Notes: generated from the letters alone by a model not told the origin. DNA of 64,000 bases from CAZUNO01 sp964621445 [NCBI: Candidatus Hadarchaeota archaeon] (GCA_964621445.1 CAZUNO010000002.1:62001-126000), one strand, 5' to 3'. Positions 36,718 to 45,437 are shown, numbered from the stretch's first letter. A program made the numbers and translations.

Positions 36718-37722
36718 CTACCAGGCAGACCTTGCAGATTCCACCATCAACTCGATTGATTCCTTGGGCGTCTGGGGAGGTACCTCACATCCAGTTGAGA
36801 AAACAAAGAGACCTTTTCTATCCCTTTCCTTTGCAGCATTTACTATTGCCCTGGACTTGCTCTCGATATTCTCCGGAGAACCAAAACGTACGACCGAGGG
36901 GTCAAGGTTGCCCTTTATCACTCCATGATCCAGGTCCCTAAGGGAATCCTCAATATCAACCTTGTGGTCGACATCCACGATATCAACCATGTCATCGAGG
37001 TTCGTTAGGATCGCGGTGGTATCCCCGCATATATGCATCTGAACAAGAGCCCCTTCCTTTCCTATGGCCTTGGATAGAGCCCTATCATATGGAGCTAGCT
37101 TTTCCAGATATGTCTTTGGAGAAAGCACATCCATGGAGGAGGAGGCGTTCCCGATGGCGATCACGTCGGAACCCTCCTCGATCAGAACCTTGGCGAACTC
37201 GCTACTAACCTCCAGGCATTTGTCAAGGAGCGGTTCCACCTTTTCGTCTCCACGCATGAGATCTATTATCATGTTTTTGAATCCTCTCAACTGGGCAGCC
37301 AGCTGATATGCACTCATGACCCAGGAAATGACGGCAAATTCCTCCTTAGCCAAGCTTTTCACGGCACCTATCTTCATGGGGAATCTTCCCTCACTGGTAA
37401 CATCAGGAATGGGAATTTCCTCGACGTTCAGGGTGTCCAGGGCTGGCTTATCTAGTTTAGGAAAGTCGTTTTGGGGGCGGTAGGAGGTACTACCCATGGT
37501 CTCTGCCTCTATCAATACGTCGCTGGCCACGTTCACGGAGTCCACATCAAAGGCTCTCGCACATTTAAGCTGAGCCCTAGCCATGTCCTCGGCGTTCTCG
37601 CAGTAAGCCTTTATTGAAATATCCGAGATCTCGCAGGCGGTTGCCTTAAGAAATGGAGCAACGGATAATTCTTCAATGGGTCCTTCGGAACACCCTTTCA
37701 GGAATCTTTCTCTTGGAGTCAA
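36718..37722 (-). CDS. Uroporphyrinogen-decarboxylase-fold methyltransferase (MtaA/CmuA-like)
   Basis: 334 residues with the HemE/MtaA fold. Zinc ligands of corrinoid:thiol methyltransferases are visible as His-x-Cys in MHICGDT and a distal Cys in FSTGCEVPPQTP, which argues for methyl transfer rather than heme synthesis. No corrinoid protein or MtaB-like partner is in the window. TTG start. Substrate unknown. Confidence 0.8.
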   Translation of the reverse strand: MTPRERFLKGCSEGPIEELSVAPFLKATACEISDISIKAYCENAEDMARAQLKCARAFDVDSVNVASDVLIEAETMGSTSYRPQNDFPKLDKPALDTLNVEEIPIPDVTSEGRFPMKIGAVKSLAKEEFAVISWVMSAYQLAAQLRGFKNMIIDLMRGDEKVEPLLDKCLEVSSEFAKVLIEEGSDVIAIGNASSSMDVLSPKTYLEKLAPYDRALSKAIGKEGALVQMHICGDTTAILTNLDDMVDIVDVDHKVDIEDSLRDLDHGVIKGNLDPSVVRFGSPENIESKSRAIVNAAKERDRKGLFVFSTGCEVPPQTPKESIELMVESARSAW

Positions 37723-37820
37723 TTAATCATCCACTAAAACAAAATCCGGAAACAAGGACTTATTTCTTTTCACTTTTGCATTAATTATCTACTTGAACTT
37801 TTGGCCAATTTATTAGTCCC

Positions 37821-39014
37821 GTGAAAGGAACATGCGATGGTTTCCAGTGGTTGATTAGACCCACCTTTAGCATGATATCCGGTGAACCCAAGCTATATTC
37901 CCTTTACGCAGACGGTATCCTCCTTGAGGCAGGGCACTTCCTCCTCCGGCGACGGTATCTCCAAAGGAACTTCGGAAGCCGGATAGTAACCATGGACCCC
38001 AGGACCCCCGTCTTCCAATTTCTTTCGGATGCCCTGATCAACCACAAAACGAAAAAGGTGCGTTCCAGCTATCTCAAGCTAGCAAGAAAACATGGAGGAC
38101 CCGTATGGGATCGTACCTCCCATCTCAAGCCCGTTAAGCCTTCAGACCTATCTTTGGCCGAATGTAAAGACCTTTGTTATGGTTTAAACGATCTGTACCA
38201 GGAGGCTGAATGTTCCATCGTGTTACCTCCCTACTTCGTATTTCAAAGCCTGGAAGACAAATGGTTCCGTATCAATATTTCACTCTTCCAATCGATGCGT
38301 GAGCTATCCAAAGATCCCGTGTTTATGGTTCTGGCCTTCGATTATCGCTTACTGGAGAACACCGATGACCTCATTAGGCTCAGAGATATCCTAGTCAGCT
38401 ATTCCCCCGATGGCTACGCCATATGGCCCATTTCCTTGGATGAGACGTCAGCGGCTCCAGAGTTCCTCTACGGTTTGGCGCTTCTACTGGAAGGACTTAA
38501 AGCGCCGGCTCTGATGCTCTATGGTGGATTTTTCACCATGCTTCTTTCAGCGATTACCAGAGCTTCCTTTAGCAATGGTCCATGTTTCTATGAAAAAAGA
38601 GATGCGCAAGTGGCTCCTGCCCTCAACTTTAGGCTTAAATGTGGATATTACCTGCCCCAGATATATCGTAGAGTGGACCCCGTGGCGGCTGTTGTATTCT
38701 ACAGATTACTCAGGGAAATGGGCATGGAGAGCTCGTTATGTCGGGTCTGTCAACAGAACACGCAAAAAATTGGACTGGATGGCCTGGCCTCAATGCCGGA
38801 ACTGGATGTTTTTGAACATAATCTGCTGGTTAAAAGAGGCGAAATGGAATATCTTGACGGTCTTTCCAACATTCTCTTGGGTATTGAGTCCGACTTCTCT
38901 GAAGCATTGGCCAACAGGGATGAATTTTCCAGATTTCGTCCCCTGAATCACATCGAGAACTGGCTCTCAGCGGTCAGGGAGATGATCTCCAACCCTCCAC
39001 GCAACAGATATTAA
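37821..39014 (+). CDS. Uncharacterised protein (397 residues)
   Basis: No family recognised. The protein is soluble and mixed alpha/beta, with a central region (PVFMVLAFDYRLL; YSPDGYAIWPISLD; GLKAPALMLYGGFF) that alternates strands and helices like a TIM barrel. A CRVC pair lies in the C-terminal third. The layout is faintly like tRNA-guanine transglycosylase-type barrels, but no diagnostic motif is seen. The GTG start has an ATG alternative at 37872. It is followed 22 bases later by wecB, with which it may be cotranscribed. Confidence 0.6.
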   Translation: MKGTCDGFQWLIRPTFSMISGEPKLYSLYADGILLEAGHFLLRRRYLQRNFGSRIVTMDPRTPVFQFLSDALINHKTKKVRSSYLKLARKHGGPVWDRTSHLKPVKPSDLSLAECKDLCYGLNDLYQEAECSIVLPPYFVFQSLEDKWFRINISLFQSMRELSKDPVFMVLAFDYRLLENTDDLIRLRDILVSYSPDGYAIWPISLDETSAAPEFLYGLALLLEGLKAPALMLYGGFFTMLLSAITRASFSNGPCFYEKRDAQVAPALNFRLKCGYYLPQIYRRVDPVAAVVFYRLLREMGMESSLCRVCQQNTQKIGLDGLASMPELDVFEHNLLVKRGEMEYLDGLSNILLGIESDFSEALANRDEFSRFRPLNHIENWLSAVREMISNPPRNRY

Positions 39015-39036
39015 ATGTCGAAGACAGGTGCAAAAC

Positions 39037-40119
39037 ATGTCACTCATGATCGTCGTCGGGACTAGGCCCGAAATCATCAAAATGGCCCCCGTCATCATTG
39101 AAGCGAGGAACAGAGATCTTGATTTTGATCTGGTACACACCGATCAGCATTATGACCAGAATCTATCCGGCAGTTTTTTCGACCAGCTTGAATTACCTTC
39201 GCCGGATTATCACCTCAACGTTAAGTCCGGAAGCCAGGCCGAGCAAACGGCCAGGATTTTGCTCTCCCTGGAGCCGGTAATCGATGAAAGAGGACCTGAT
39301 GTAGTACTTGCTCAAGGGGATACAAACACGGTTCTCGGAACCGGAATCACGGCCGTTAAATTGGGAACTGACATAGGCCATGTGGAGGCCGGGTTAAGAA
39401 GCAGGGATCTTCGCATGCCAGAGGAACACAACCGACGGATAGTGGACCACATATCCCAATATCTCTTCGCCCCTACCCAAAAAAGCGCTGCCAATTTACA
39501 AAACGAGAACGTCTGGGGACAGATCGAGGTTACCGGTAATACGGTAATAGATGCATTGGACCTCTTCATTGAAAGGGCACTTGATCAATCCAGCTTCCTG
39601 GACCAAGTTCCCTTTAATCATTATGCCCTGGTCACCATCCATAGGGCTGAAAATGTTGATGATCCCGAAACCCTGCGAAAGGTCGTAGAAATTCTGGAGG
39701 ACATAATCGAGATCCCGGTCCTTTTTCCCATTCACCCTAGGACGGTATCCCGTCTCCAATCAATGAATCTATATGATCGGGTCTCTGAGAACGATAGGAT
39801 CATGCTCACTAACCCCATCCCCTACTTTGACTTTCTGACCGCCATGCAGGGATCTGATTTCATTGTGACCGATTCAGGAGGAGTTCAGGAGGAGGCCACC
39901 CATCCCAAGATACGGAAACCAGTTATCGTCACCCGCTTGTCGACCGAGCGGCCGGAGGCCATTGCTGCCGGATTTGCTGTTGTGGTGGGTTTCCATCTGG
40001 ATGAGATATCCAGAGCTATCTCCGAAATAGACGCCGAGGGACTTCCGCATAAATCCCCCTTTGGAAACGGTGATGCCTCCAAGAAGATCCTGAATGTGAT
40101 CCAAAACCGGCTATCATAG
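39037..40119 (+). CDS. wecB: UDP-N-acetylglucosamine 2-epimerase (non-hydrolysing)
   Basis: Interconverts UDP-GlcNAc and UDP-ManNAc. The 360 residues contain VVGTRPEIIKMAPV, AQGDTNTVLG, HVEAGLRS, MPEEHNRRIVD, TIHRAENVD and the UDP-binding VTDSGGVQEEA. The ATG at 39037 has AGGTG six bases upstream; a GTG at 39028 opens the same frame. Supplies the substrate for the dehydrogenase at 19641. Confidence 0.93.
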   Translation: MSLMIVVGTRPEIIKMAPVIIEARNRDLDFDLVHTDQHYDQNLSGSFFDQLELPSPDYHLNVKSGSQAEQTARILLSLEPVIDERGPDVVLAQGDTNTVLGTGITAVKLGTDIGHVEAGLRSRDLRMPEEHNRRIVDHISQYLFAPTQKSAANLQNENVWGQIEVTGNTVIDALDLFIERALDQSSFLDQVPFNHYALVTIHRAENVDDPETLRKVVEILEDIIEIPVLFPIHPRTVSRLQSMNLYDRVSENDRIMLTNPIPYFDFLTAMQGSDFIVTDSGGVQEEATHPKIRKPVIVTRLSTERPEAIAAGFAVVVGFHLDEISRAISEIDAEGLPHKSPFGNGDASKKILNVIQNRLS

Positions 40120-40248
40120 CCCGAGTCTCCCCAATAAGAAGCTTCTGACCGCAAAAGATTTTAATCTCTTAATGCGTTTCCAACCATGCCTGTAAGTCCT
40201 AGACTTTATGTTTCGCTCTAGAATGTCGGCCCGAAGGAGAATGATAAT

Positions 40249-40980
40249 ATGGGATTCTTTGATGCATTCAAATCGCCTGAGACCTTGGAGAAGGAAGGCA
40301 AGCTGAAAGAAGCGGCTCACAAGTATTGGAAAAAGAAAAAGTACGAGGGGGCTGCCAGATGTTACGAGAATTTAGGCTGGTATGATTCTGCAGCGTGGGC
40401 CTGGGAGGAACTTGAGGCCTGGGAAAAGGTAGCAGAGAACAAGGAAAAGGCAGCTGAAGAGGACAGCATGTACTGGAAAGATGCCGCGGAAGCCTGGGAG
40501 AAAGCCGAAAAATTCGGACAGGCCGCGAAGTGCTATGAGAAATATGCGGAGGAAGAACCCTGGTACTGGGAAAATGCTGCCGAGAGCTGGAAAAAGGCGG
40601 ATGAAAAGGACAAAAGCAAGGAGGCCTGGCTCGAATCCGCCAAATATTACGCTAAGGAAGCCGTCGAGGACGAAGGTATATGGTGGGAGGATGCTGCCAA
40701 GGGATTTGAAAAGGCTGGAGAGAAAGAGAAAGCAATAAAGTGCATGAAATATTACCTGAAGTACTGCCTTGAGCAGGCCGAAAAGGAGAAATGGTATTAC
40801 AAGGAAATTGCTGAGGTTCTTGAGAAATTCGGGCAGGAGGAAAAAGCGGCTCAATACATGAAAAAATACGAGGAATACGAAAAGGAACGTAAGGAGAGAG
40901 CCCTTAAGAGACTTGAAGAGGAGAAGAAGGCCCGTCAGGAAAAAGCCGAACAGACTGCAGACGTAACACCAACCGATTAA
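40249..40980 (+). CDS. Helical-repeat (TPR-like) protein rich in Trp and Tyr
   Basis: 243 residues made of about five or six helical hairpins: units such as YWKDAAEAWEKAEKFGQAAKC, spaced by about 38-40 residues. The units carry conserved WxxAAxxxEKA and paired aromatic residues. Probably a cytosolic protein-protein interaction scaffold. The charged C-terminal tail (about 210-243) is a predicted single helix. No partner is suggested by neighbours. Confidence 0.7.
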   Translation: MGFFDAFKSPETLEKEGKLKEAAHKYWKKKKYEGAARCYENLGWYDSAAWAWEELEAWEKVAENKEKAAEEDSMYWKDAAEAWEKAEKFGQAAKCYEKYAEEEPWYWENAAESWKKADEKDKSKEAWLESAKYYAKEAVEDEGIWWEDAAKGFEKAGEKEKAIKCMKYYLKYCLEQAEKEKWYYKEIAEVLEKFGQEEKAAQYMKKYEEYEKERKERALKRLEEEKKARQEKAEQTADVTPTD

Positions 40981-41053
40981 TGGTTATTTTATTTTCGCTC
41001 CTGGATGGGATATTGTATAGTATGCTTTCACCCCATCTAGTATTCGATTTAAG

Positions 41054-41572
41054 ATGTCTCTTCATGATCCCGATGCATTTGAATTGGAGCAAGCGTTCCG
41101 AACCTTTCGAGGGGGAGAACAAACTTTACCCGAAATTTGCAATGATTTGGGAATAAGGCCTGGACCGGTATACGACTACTACGTTGAGGACCTGAAGGAG
41201 AATCGAGAGGTTCCCGAATCCAATAGAGTTCGTGTTAACGTCGACCAACACGCGGGCTTTGACCGGGTATACAATGATCTGCCCATAATGGTTAACCAGA
41301 TATCGGGAAAGTATCCTAAATACTCCCTATACGAGCTGGCTGATTACGAGCCTTTACCGGATACTGAATGGGTGATATTTTTCATTCCCAACCTGGGCTT
41401 CATCAAGCTGTATACTTCCCTTTTCTATGATCTCGGGTGCTATCTGGAGGCCCTCATACCCGACTCCTCTCGTAAACGAGAGGCCGAACGTTTAGTCGAA
41501 AAGATGCGCATCGAACTGAACAGGTTTTATCGAGAAAAATCGGAGAGGGAAACTAGCCTTTCCCATGGATAG
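41054..41572 (+). CDS. Uncharacterised protein (172 residues)
   Basis: No family recognised. The first 45 residues contain a possible helix-turn-helix (TLPEICNDLGIRPGPVYDYY), the middle has hydrophobic strands (WVIFFIPNLGFIKLYTSLFYDLG) and the end is a basic amphipathic helix. It may be a small regulator or membrane-associated protein. It stops two bases before the mature end of the convergent tRNA-Pro gene. Confidence 0.55.
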   Translation: MSLHDPDAFELEQAFRTFRGGEQTLPEICNDLGIRPGPVYDYYVEDLKENREVPESNRVRVNVDQHAGFDRVYNDLPIMVNQISGKYPKYSLYELADYEPLPDTEWVIFFIPNLGFIKLYTSLFYDLGCYLEALIPDSSRKREAERLVEKMRIELNRFYREKSERETSLSHG

Positions 41573-41586
41573 GTGGGGCCGCCCGG

Positions 41587-41610
41587 ATTTCCATGGCCAG
41601 TGGCCAATTT
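41587..41610 (-). other. T-loop insertion in tRNA-Pro (candidate intron)
   Basis: A 20-nt insertion is bounded by a direct repeat AAAT (41610-41607 and 41590-41587), so five cut positions give the same mature T-loop TTCAAAT closed by TCCGG/CCGGG. The insertion folds as TGGCC-ACT-GGCCA. Only a relaxed bulge-helix-bulge can be drawn (about 4-nt bulges, one A-A mismatch). Confidence 0.6.
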
Positions 41611-41641
41611 GAACCGGAGTCACGAGGACCCGAACCTCGGA

Positions 41642-41667
41642 GGATATCCTCCTTGTGGATATGGACC
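41642..41667 (-). other. Bulge-helix-bulge in the tRNA-Pro D-loop (candidate intron)
   Basis: Read 5'-3' on the minus strand: GG, 3-nt bulge TCC, 4-bp helix strand ATAT, inner pair CC, loop ACAA, inner pair GG, 3-nt bulge AGG, helix strand ATAT, CC. This is the 3-4-3 geometry cut by archaeal tRNA endonuclease. Cutting after the second base of each bulge frees 15 nt (41663-41649). Removal of 19 nt would restore a standard D-loop length, so exact ends are unsettled. Confidence 0.65.
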
Positions 41668-41730
41668 AGGCTACCCTACGGCCCCTTCTTGGGAGGGATA
41701 AACGCTCCGGGTAAAAATCTTTTCCGGGAA

Positions 41731-42609
41731 CTATCTATACATGTTAGTTTCGGATAGGCCCCCCTCGCCCTTTTCTCCACCTCGTTGGGCGAATCTCTTG
41801 GCCAGGGCCTGCAGGGTTCGCTGCTTTATCTCCTGCTGATCCCTTTGCTGACTGGTCTCCCTATCAAGATCCTCATCGATCTTCTCAAAATCGAGATCCA
41901 AATCGGCCAAACTGGATATCTTTGTCAAGACCTGGCGAATTGCATCGCCATCCATAGTTGTCCCCTGCCCTGACATGATCGCCGTTCCCAGGAAGAAAAC
42001 CGAGGGTATACCCCTCCTCATCGCCAACATGGGTAGTGCAGCCTGGAAACCCTGTCCTGCATTTAGGACCTTGGTTATCCCCTCTGCGTCCTGAATATCA
42101 TCGATCTTCGCGATTTCATGCTTTTTCATAAAATCATCGGCGTCGGACCCGTTTGGCCTGCCCACTATTCCCGGCATCTCCTCCTTATCTGCGACTCCAA
42201 AACCTCCAACAGACAGCATCAGGGAATCATCGCTAACCGCGTCGATTACCTCGAATATGGCCTCGCTGGCGAAATGGGATTCCCAGGAAGCCGGCTGCCG
42301 AGGACCAAATGCTAGAAGAACCGGGACATCTCCCTTGTCAGTGAAGTTAAGCTTAACTCCAGGACTATCGAAATATCCGGTTTCCTCGCTCACTATGGGA
42401 TCGGAAAGCATGCTCAATGAGCTTATTTCTCCCAGGTACTTGAAGTCCAAATCCTGTTTCTGAAGATAAAATCCCGTCATAAAGGCTACTAGTCCAATTC
42501 CTGTGCCCGTGCAGACCACCGCCAACAGGTCATCAACCTTGGGTAGTTCGTCCTCTATATCGGCGATGGCGTATTGAACCTGTTGCCCATAGGGGGTTTG
42601 TTCGGTCAT
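41731..42609 (-). CDS. PAC2-family protein (proteasome assembly chaperone-like)
   Basis: 292 residues with the PAC2 pattern: an N-terminal strand then CTGTGIGLVAFMTGFYLQ, a middle region with LSVGGFGV, and LPMLAMRRGIPSVFFLG toward the end. The C-terminal 70 residues are charged helix. Archaeal PAC2 proteins are linked to proteasome assembly or unknown ATP-grasp partners. ATG with GGAGATCAGG upstream and a TATA box at 42651. Confidence 0.75.
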   Translation of the reverse strand: MTEQTPYGQQVQYAIADIEDELPKVDDLLAVVCTGTGIGLVAFMTGFYLQKQDLDFKYLGEISSLSMLSDPIVSEETGYFDSPGVKLNFTDKGDVPVLLAFGPRQPASWESHFASEAIFEVIDAVSDDSLMLSVGGFGVADKEEMPGIVGRPNGSDADDFMKKHEIAKIDDIQDAEGITKVLNAGQGFQAALPMLAMRRGIPSVFFLGTAIMSGQGTTMDGDAIRQVLTKISSLADLDLDFEKIDEDLDRETSQQRDQQEIKQRTLQALAKRFAQRGGEKGEGGLSETNMYR

Positions 42610-42650
42610 TACCTGATCTCCGCCAATTATTAGGTCATTGACAATGCCTC

Positions 42651-42660
42651 AAATATATTA
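42651..42660 (-). promoter_or_regulatory. TATA box for the PAC2 gene
   Basis: TAATATATTT on the minus strand, 42-51 bp before the ATG at 42609. Confidence 0.5.
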
Positions 42661-42707
42661 CTCGAGCGGTTCGTCAACGCCTGCCCGAGTGAAGGGTCTT
42701 CGGTAAC

Positions 42708-42717
42708 ATATTATAAA
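42708..42717 (+). promoter_or_regulatory. TATA box for the IolB-like gene
   Basis: ATATTATAAA, 29-38 bp before the ATG at 42746, in the divergent gap shared with the PAC2 gene. Confidence 0.55.
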
Positions 42718-42745
42718 CTCTCCAAAACCTCCGAAATGGGATAAC

Positions 42746-43561
42746 ATGGAGCTTTTGAAGAAGAGCGAGGAGAAGATCGGCTATCGATCAATCGTGGATG
42801 ACCCGGAGCTCTGTAACTTCATTAAGTTTGGGCTGGTCACTCTGCCTAAGGGGAGAAGCTATGAGGCCGAAACCGCTGGAGATGAAACCTGCCTAGTTAT
42901 TCTGGCCGGTAAATGTACTGTTTCGGCCGGAGAGGAAAAATGGGATAATATCGGGTCCAGGAGCAATGTCTTCGAGGGAAATCCCTATTCCGTCTATCTT
43001 CCTAAGGACTATTCCTTCGAGGTAGTTGCCTCCACCGATTGTAGCATTGCCATCTGCCGCTCTCCAGCGAAAACCAAGAGAGTTCCGCGCCTCATCCCTC
43101 CCGAAGATGTCAAATGCCGGATGTCTGGAAAATGGAACTGGAGCCGAAAGGTATGCGACATCATGGGAAATGACTCCGATATTCCGGAGAACCTGATAAT
43201 TGGCGAGACCTTCAACCCGCCTGGTAACTGGTCCAGTGCCCCTCCTCACAAACACGATGTCGATAATCTACCCGAGGAATCCAAGCTGGAGGAGGTATAT
43301 TTCTACAAACTTCAGCCAAGGCAAGGTTTCGGGGTGCAAAGGGTATACACCGAGGAGGGGGACATCGACGAGGCATATGTCATTGAGGATGGAGACGCAG
43401 TCGCCATTCCCAAGGGCTATCACCCGGTCGTGGCCGGCCCTGGCTATCAACTCTACTATCTGTGGGTCCTGGCCGGTGAGACGAGAATGATGGCGCCCAA
43501 TGACGATCCAGAACACGCCTGGCTCAAGAACTGCGAGCCAATAATCTCTCAGATTAGATAG
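42746..43561 (+). CDS. IolB/KduI-type cupin isomerase (5-deoxy-glucuronate isomerase-like)
   Basis: A bicupin of 271 residues. The C-terminal cupin has the IolB signature PPHKHD ... LEEVYFYKLQPRQGFG ... QRVYT ... DGDAVAIPKGYHPVVAGPGY ... YYLWVLAG, with metal ligands H, H, E and H. IolB opens 5-deoxyglucuronate in myo-inositol catabolism. That pathway is mainly bacterial, so an archaeal copy may be acquired or act on another uronate. No other certain iol gene is adjacent; TIM-barrel isomerases lie at 35849 and 62565. Confidence 0.82.
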   Translation: MELLKKSEEKIGYRSIVDDPELCNFIKFGLVTLPKGRSYEAETAGDETCLVILAGKCTVSAGEEKWDNIGSRSNVFEGNPYSVYLPKDYSFEVVASTDCSIAICRSPAKTKRVPRLIPPEDVKCRMSGKWNWSRKVCDIMGNDSDIPENLIIGETFNPPGNWSSAPPHKHDVDNLPEESKLEEVYFYKLQPRQGFGVQRVYTEEGDIDEAYVIEDGDAVAIPKGYHPVVAGPGYQLYYLWVLAGETRMMAPNDDPEHAWLKNCEPIISQIR

Positions 43562-43578
43562 AAAACCTGGGTAGCGGA

Positions 43579-44673
43579 CTAGTTCCCGGTACCCATTGCC
43601 CGGGTTACTTCCTCAAAGGCATCCATAGTTCGGTTCACGTCCTCTAAGGTCGTCGAGCCCAAGTGCGCTATGCGAATTATATTTTCCTTGTAATCCTCGT
43701 GTCCAGTAGCAACTATGATGTCGTGTTCCCGGTCCATTCTGGACTGGATCTCGGTAGCCGACATCGATCTGGGCATCTTAATTGCAGTAAGGGTCCTTGA
43801 ATAGTTCTTTTCAAGAGGGGGAAAGAGCTCGAAGCCAAGTTCCGTTACCCGTCTCCGGGCTAGCTGTGCCATATTCCTATGCCGCTCAAATCTGGCTTGG
43901 ACTCCCTCCTCCATAATCTCGTCGAGGGCCGCCCGCAAGGCAAAGAGAAGCGACTCGCTCTGGGTGAAAGGTGTCTGTCCCTTGCTTCTTCTATCTCTCG
44001 ATCGGTACCTTCGGAGATCAAGATAGTACGACCTTGGACTCGTATCCTCCATAAGGCCCCAGGCCTTCTCACTGACGGAAATCATTGATAGCCCTGGTGG
44101 ACAACCAAAGGCCTTCTGAGTTCCCGCCACACACATATCGACCTTCCACTCATCCACTGGAATATCATCCCCTCCCATGGAGGAAACGGCATCCACGATT
44201 AGAAGGCCATCCTTATCCGACAGGAAATCACCAATTCTTGAAAGGTCAACACGTACCCCGGAAGACGTCTCATTTTGAACAACGGCCACGGCCTTAACTT
44301 CTCCGCTGTACAATGATTTGATCTGGGGCAATATCGGTGCTTGTCCCCAGGGCAATTGAATATCCAAGGGCTGGCCGCCATAACTCTGTATTATCTGCCT
44401 AAACCTAGCGCTGAACTTTCCATAAACGGGGACTATAACCTTGTCACCGGGAGATATCCAAGAGGATATGGCTGCATCCATTCCAGAGGTCGAGGACCCT
44501 GAAATGATGTGAATTTCATTCTCTGTTTGGTATACCTTCTTCAAATCCTCTCGGATTTCGTAGACATAATCCCCAAAAGCCTCGGTCCTGTGAGCACACA
44601 TCTGGGATGATAGAGCCTCCAATACCATTTTGGAAAGCATGGTTGGGCCGGGGATCATCAGAAGCTTTTTCAT
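43579..44673 (-). CDS. Class V aminotransferase (alanine-glyoxylate/serine-pyruvate type)
   Basis: 364 residues, PLP-dependent. The N terminus LLMIPGPTMLS is typical of the AGXT/PucG group; ISGSSTSGMDAA contacts PLP, VDAVSSMGGDDIP carries the PLP-ring Asp, and Lys in AGTQKAFGCPPGLS is the Schiff base. Probably moves amino groups among alanine, serine, aspartate and glyoxylate. Convergent with the IolB-like gene and 57 bp from the divergent CPBP gene. Confidence 0.87.
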   Translation of the reverse strand: MKKLLMIPGPTMLSKMVLEALSSQMCAHRTEAFGDYVYEIREDLKKVYQTENEIHIISGSSTSGMDAAISSWISPGDKVIVPVYGKFSARFRQIIQSYGGQPLDIQLPWGQAPILPQIKSLYSGEVKAVAVVQNETSSGVRVDLSRIGDFLSDKDGLLIVDAVSSMGGDDIPVDEWKVDMCVAGTQKAFGCPPGLSMISVSEKAWGLMEDTSPRSYYLDLRRYRSRDRRSKGQTPFTQSESLLFALRAALDEIMEEGVQARFERHRNMAQLARRRVTELGFELFPPLEKNYSRTLTAIKMPRSMSATEIQSRMDREHDIIVATGHEDYKENIIRIAHLGSTTLEDVNRTMDAFEEVTRAMGTGN

Positions 44674-44730
44674 ACCTTATCTCCAATTTCGGGGAGAGAG
44701 TTCTTTTAAATATTCGCGCCTTCACTCTTA

Positions 44731-45429
44731 GTGGAGGAGTTCATTTTGAAAACCGGTTTTGCATTCAAATCCTCGATAATTCTCCTCGCTCTGTACATAG
44801 TATTTGGACTCCTTCAAGCGCCCTCATATCTAAAGGTGGACCCTCAGGCATCCCTCAGCGAATCCCTGGCCTCGGTTTTCATATTTTCTGGAATTCTATT
44901 ACCCTGTGCATACTGGGGGGCAAGAATTGAGCCCGAAGGCCTGCCAATTCTTGCCAATTTTCTCGAACAACGCAAAACAGGTATGAAACCGGTTGTGAAG
45001 ACCATCTTGTTTGGACTTGGGTTTGCTGTACTGGCCTTTGCAGCAAACGTCATCATAACCTTCCTATTTCAGGAGTTTTGGTTAGCACCAACTACGCAGG
45101 ATTATGTGTTAAAATTTTCTCTTCTGGACAAGTTGACTACGTCCATCTCCTCGGGAATTTGGGAGGAAACTATCTTCAGGCTGTTTTTAATTGGAGCTCT
45201 TTCCTCCCTCTTCCGAACCAGGATAGGAGGGGTTTTGGTGGCCAATGGGATTTTCACCTACATGCATGTGATCTTCCAGGATCCTCCCTATAACCTTCCT
45301 GCTCTCATAATAGTGTTCATTATCGGTTTGGTATATTCAAGATGTTTTCTGGAAAGGGGCCTCGGTTCTGCCATAACCTGCCATGCGGGAATGAACCTGT
45401 TATCCATGCTACTAGCCCCGGCAATATAG
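44731..45429 (+). CDS. CPBP-family intramembrane protease (Rce1-like) 1
   Basis: 232 residues with about seven TM helices. Motif 1 WEETIFR (E-E-x3-R), motif 2 TYMHV, motif 3 ITCHAGMN: the full Rce1/CAAX-protease active-site set. These membrane glutamyl proteases cut near the membrane or give bacteriocin immunity. GTG start. The neighbouring convergent gene encodes a second member. Confidence 0.82.
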   Translation: MEEFILKTGFAFKSSIILLALYIVFGLLQAPSYLKVDPQASLSESLASVFIFSGILLPCAYWGARIEPEGLPILANFLEQRKTGMKPVVKTILFGLGFAVLAFAANVIITFLFQEFWLAPTTQDYVLKFSLLDKLTTSISSGIWEETIFRLFLIGALSSLFRTRIGGVLVANGIFTYMHVIFQDPPYNLPALIIVFIIGLVYSRCFLERGLGSAITCHAGMNLLSMLLAPAI

Positions 45430-45437
45430 AGGCCCCT

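Larger units (their letters stand above)
41574..41685 (-). tRNA. tRNA-Pro(CGG), interrupted in the D-loop and T-loop
   Basis: On the minus strand a perfect 7-bp acceptor stem (GGGGCCG/CGGCCCC) brackets the gene. U8-A9, the D-arm start GGGTAGCCTGGT and the anticodon arm CGAGG-TTCGGGT-CCTCG follow; the loop has U33 and anticodon CGG (41632-41630). A four-base variable loop precedes the T-stem TCCGG. The T-loop begins TTCAAAT but the stem partner CCGGG comes only after 20 extra bases. The D-loop has 15-19 extra bases. With both removed the molecule is 73-77 nt with A73 and resembles archaeal tRNA-Pro. CC follows A73 but not CCA. Confidence 0.85.

Noticed and set aside
41620-41640. CGAGG-TTCGGGT-CCTCG read as a T-arm
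   Set aside because: The loop lacks the T-loop A58, whereas it fits an anticodon loop with U33 and CGG; a proper TTCAAAT lies further on.
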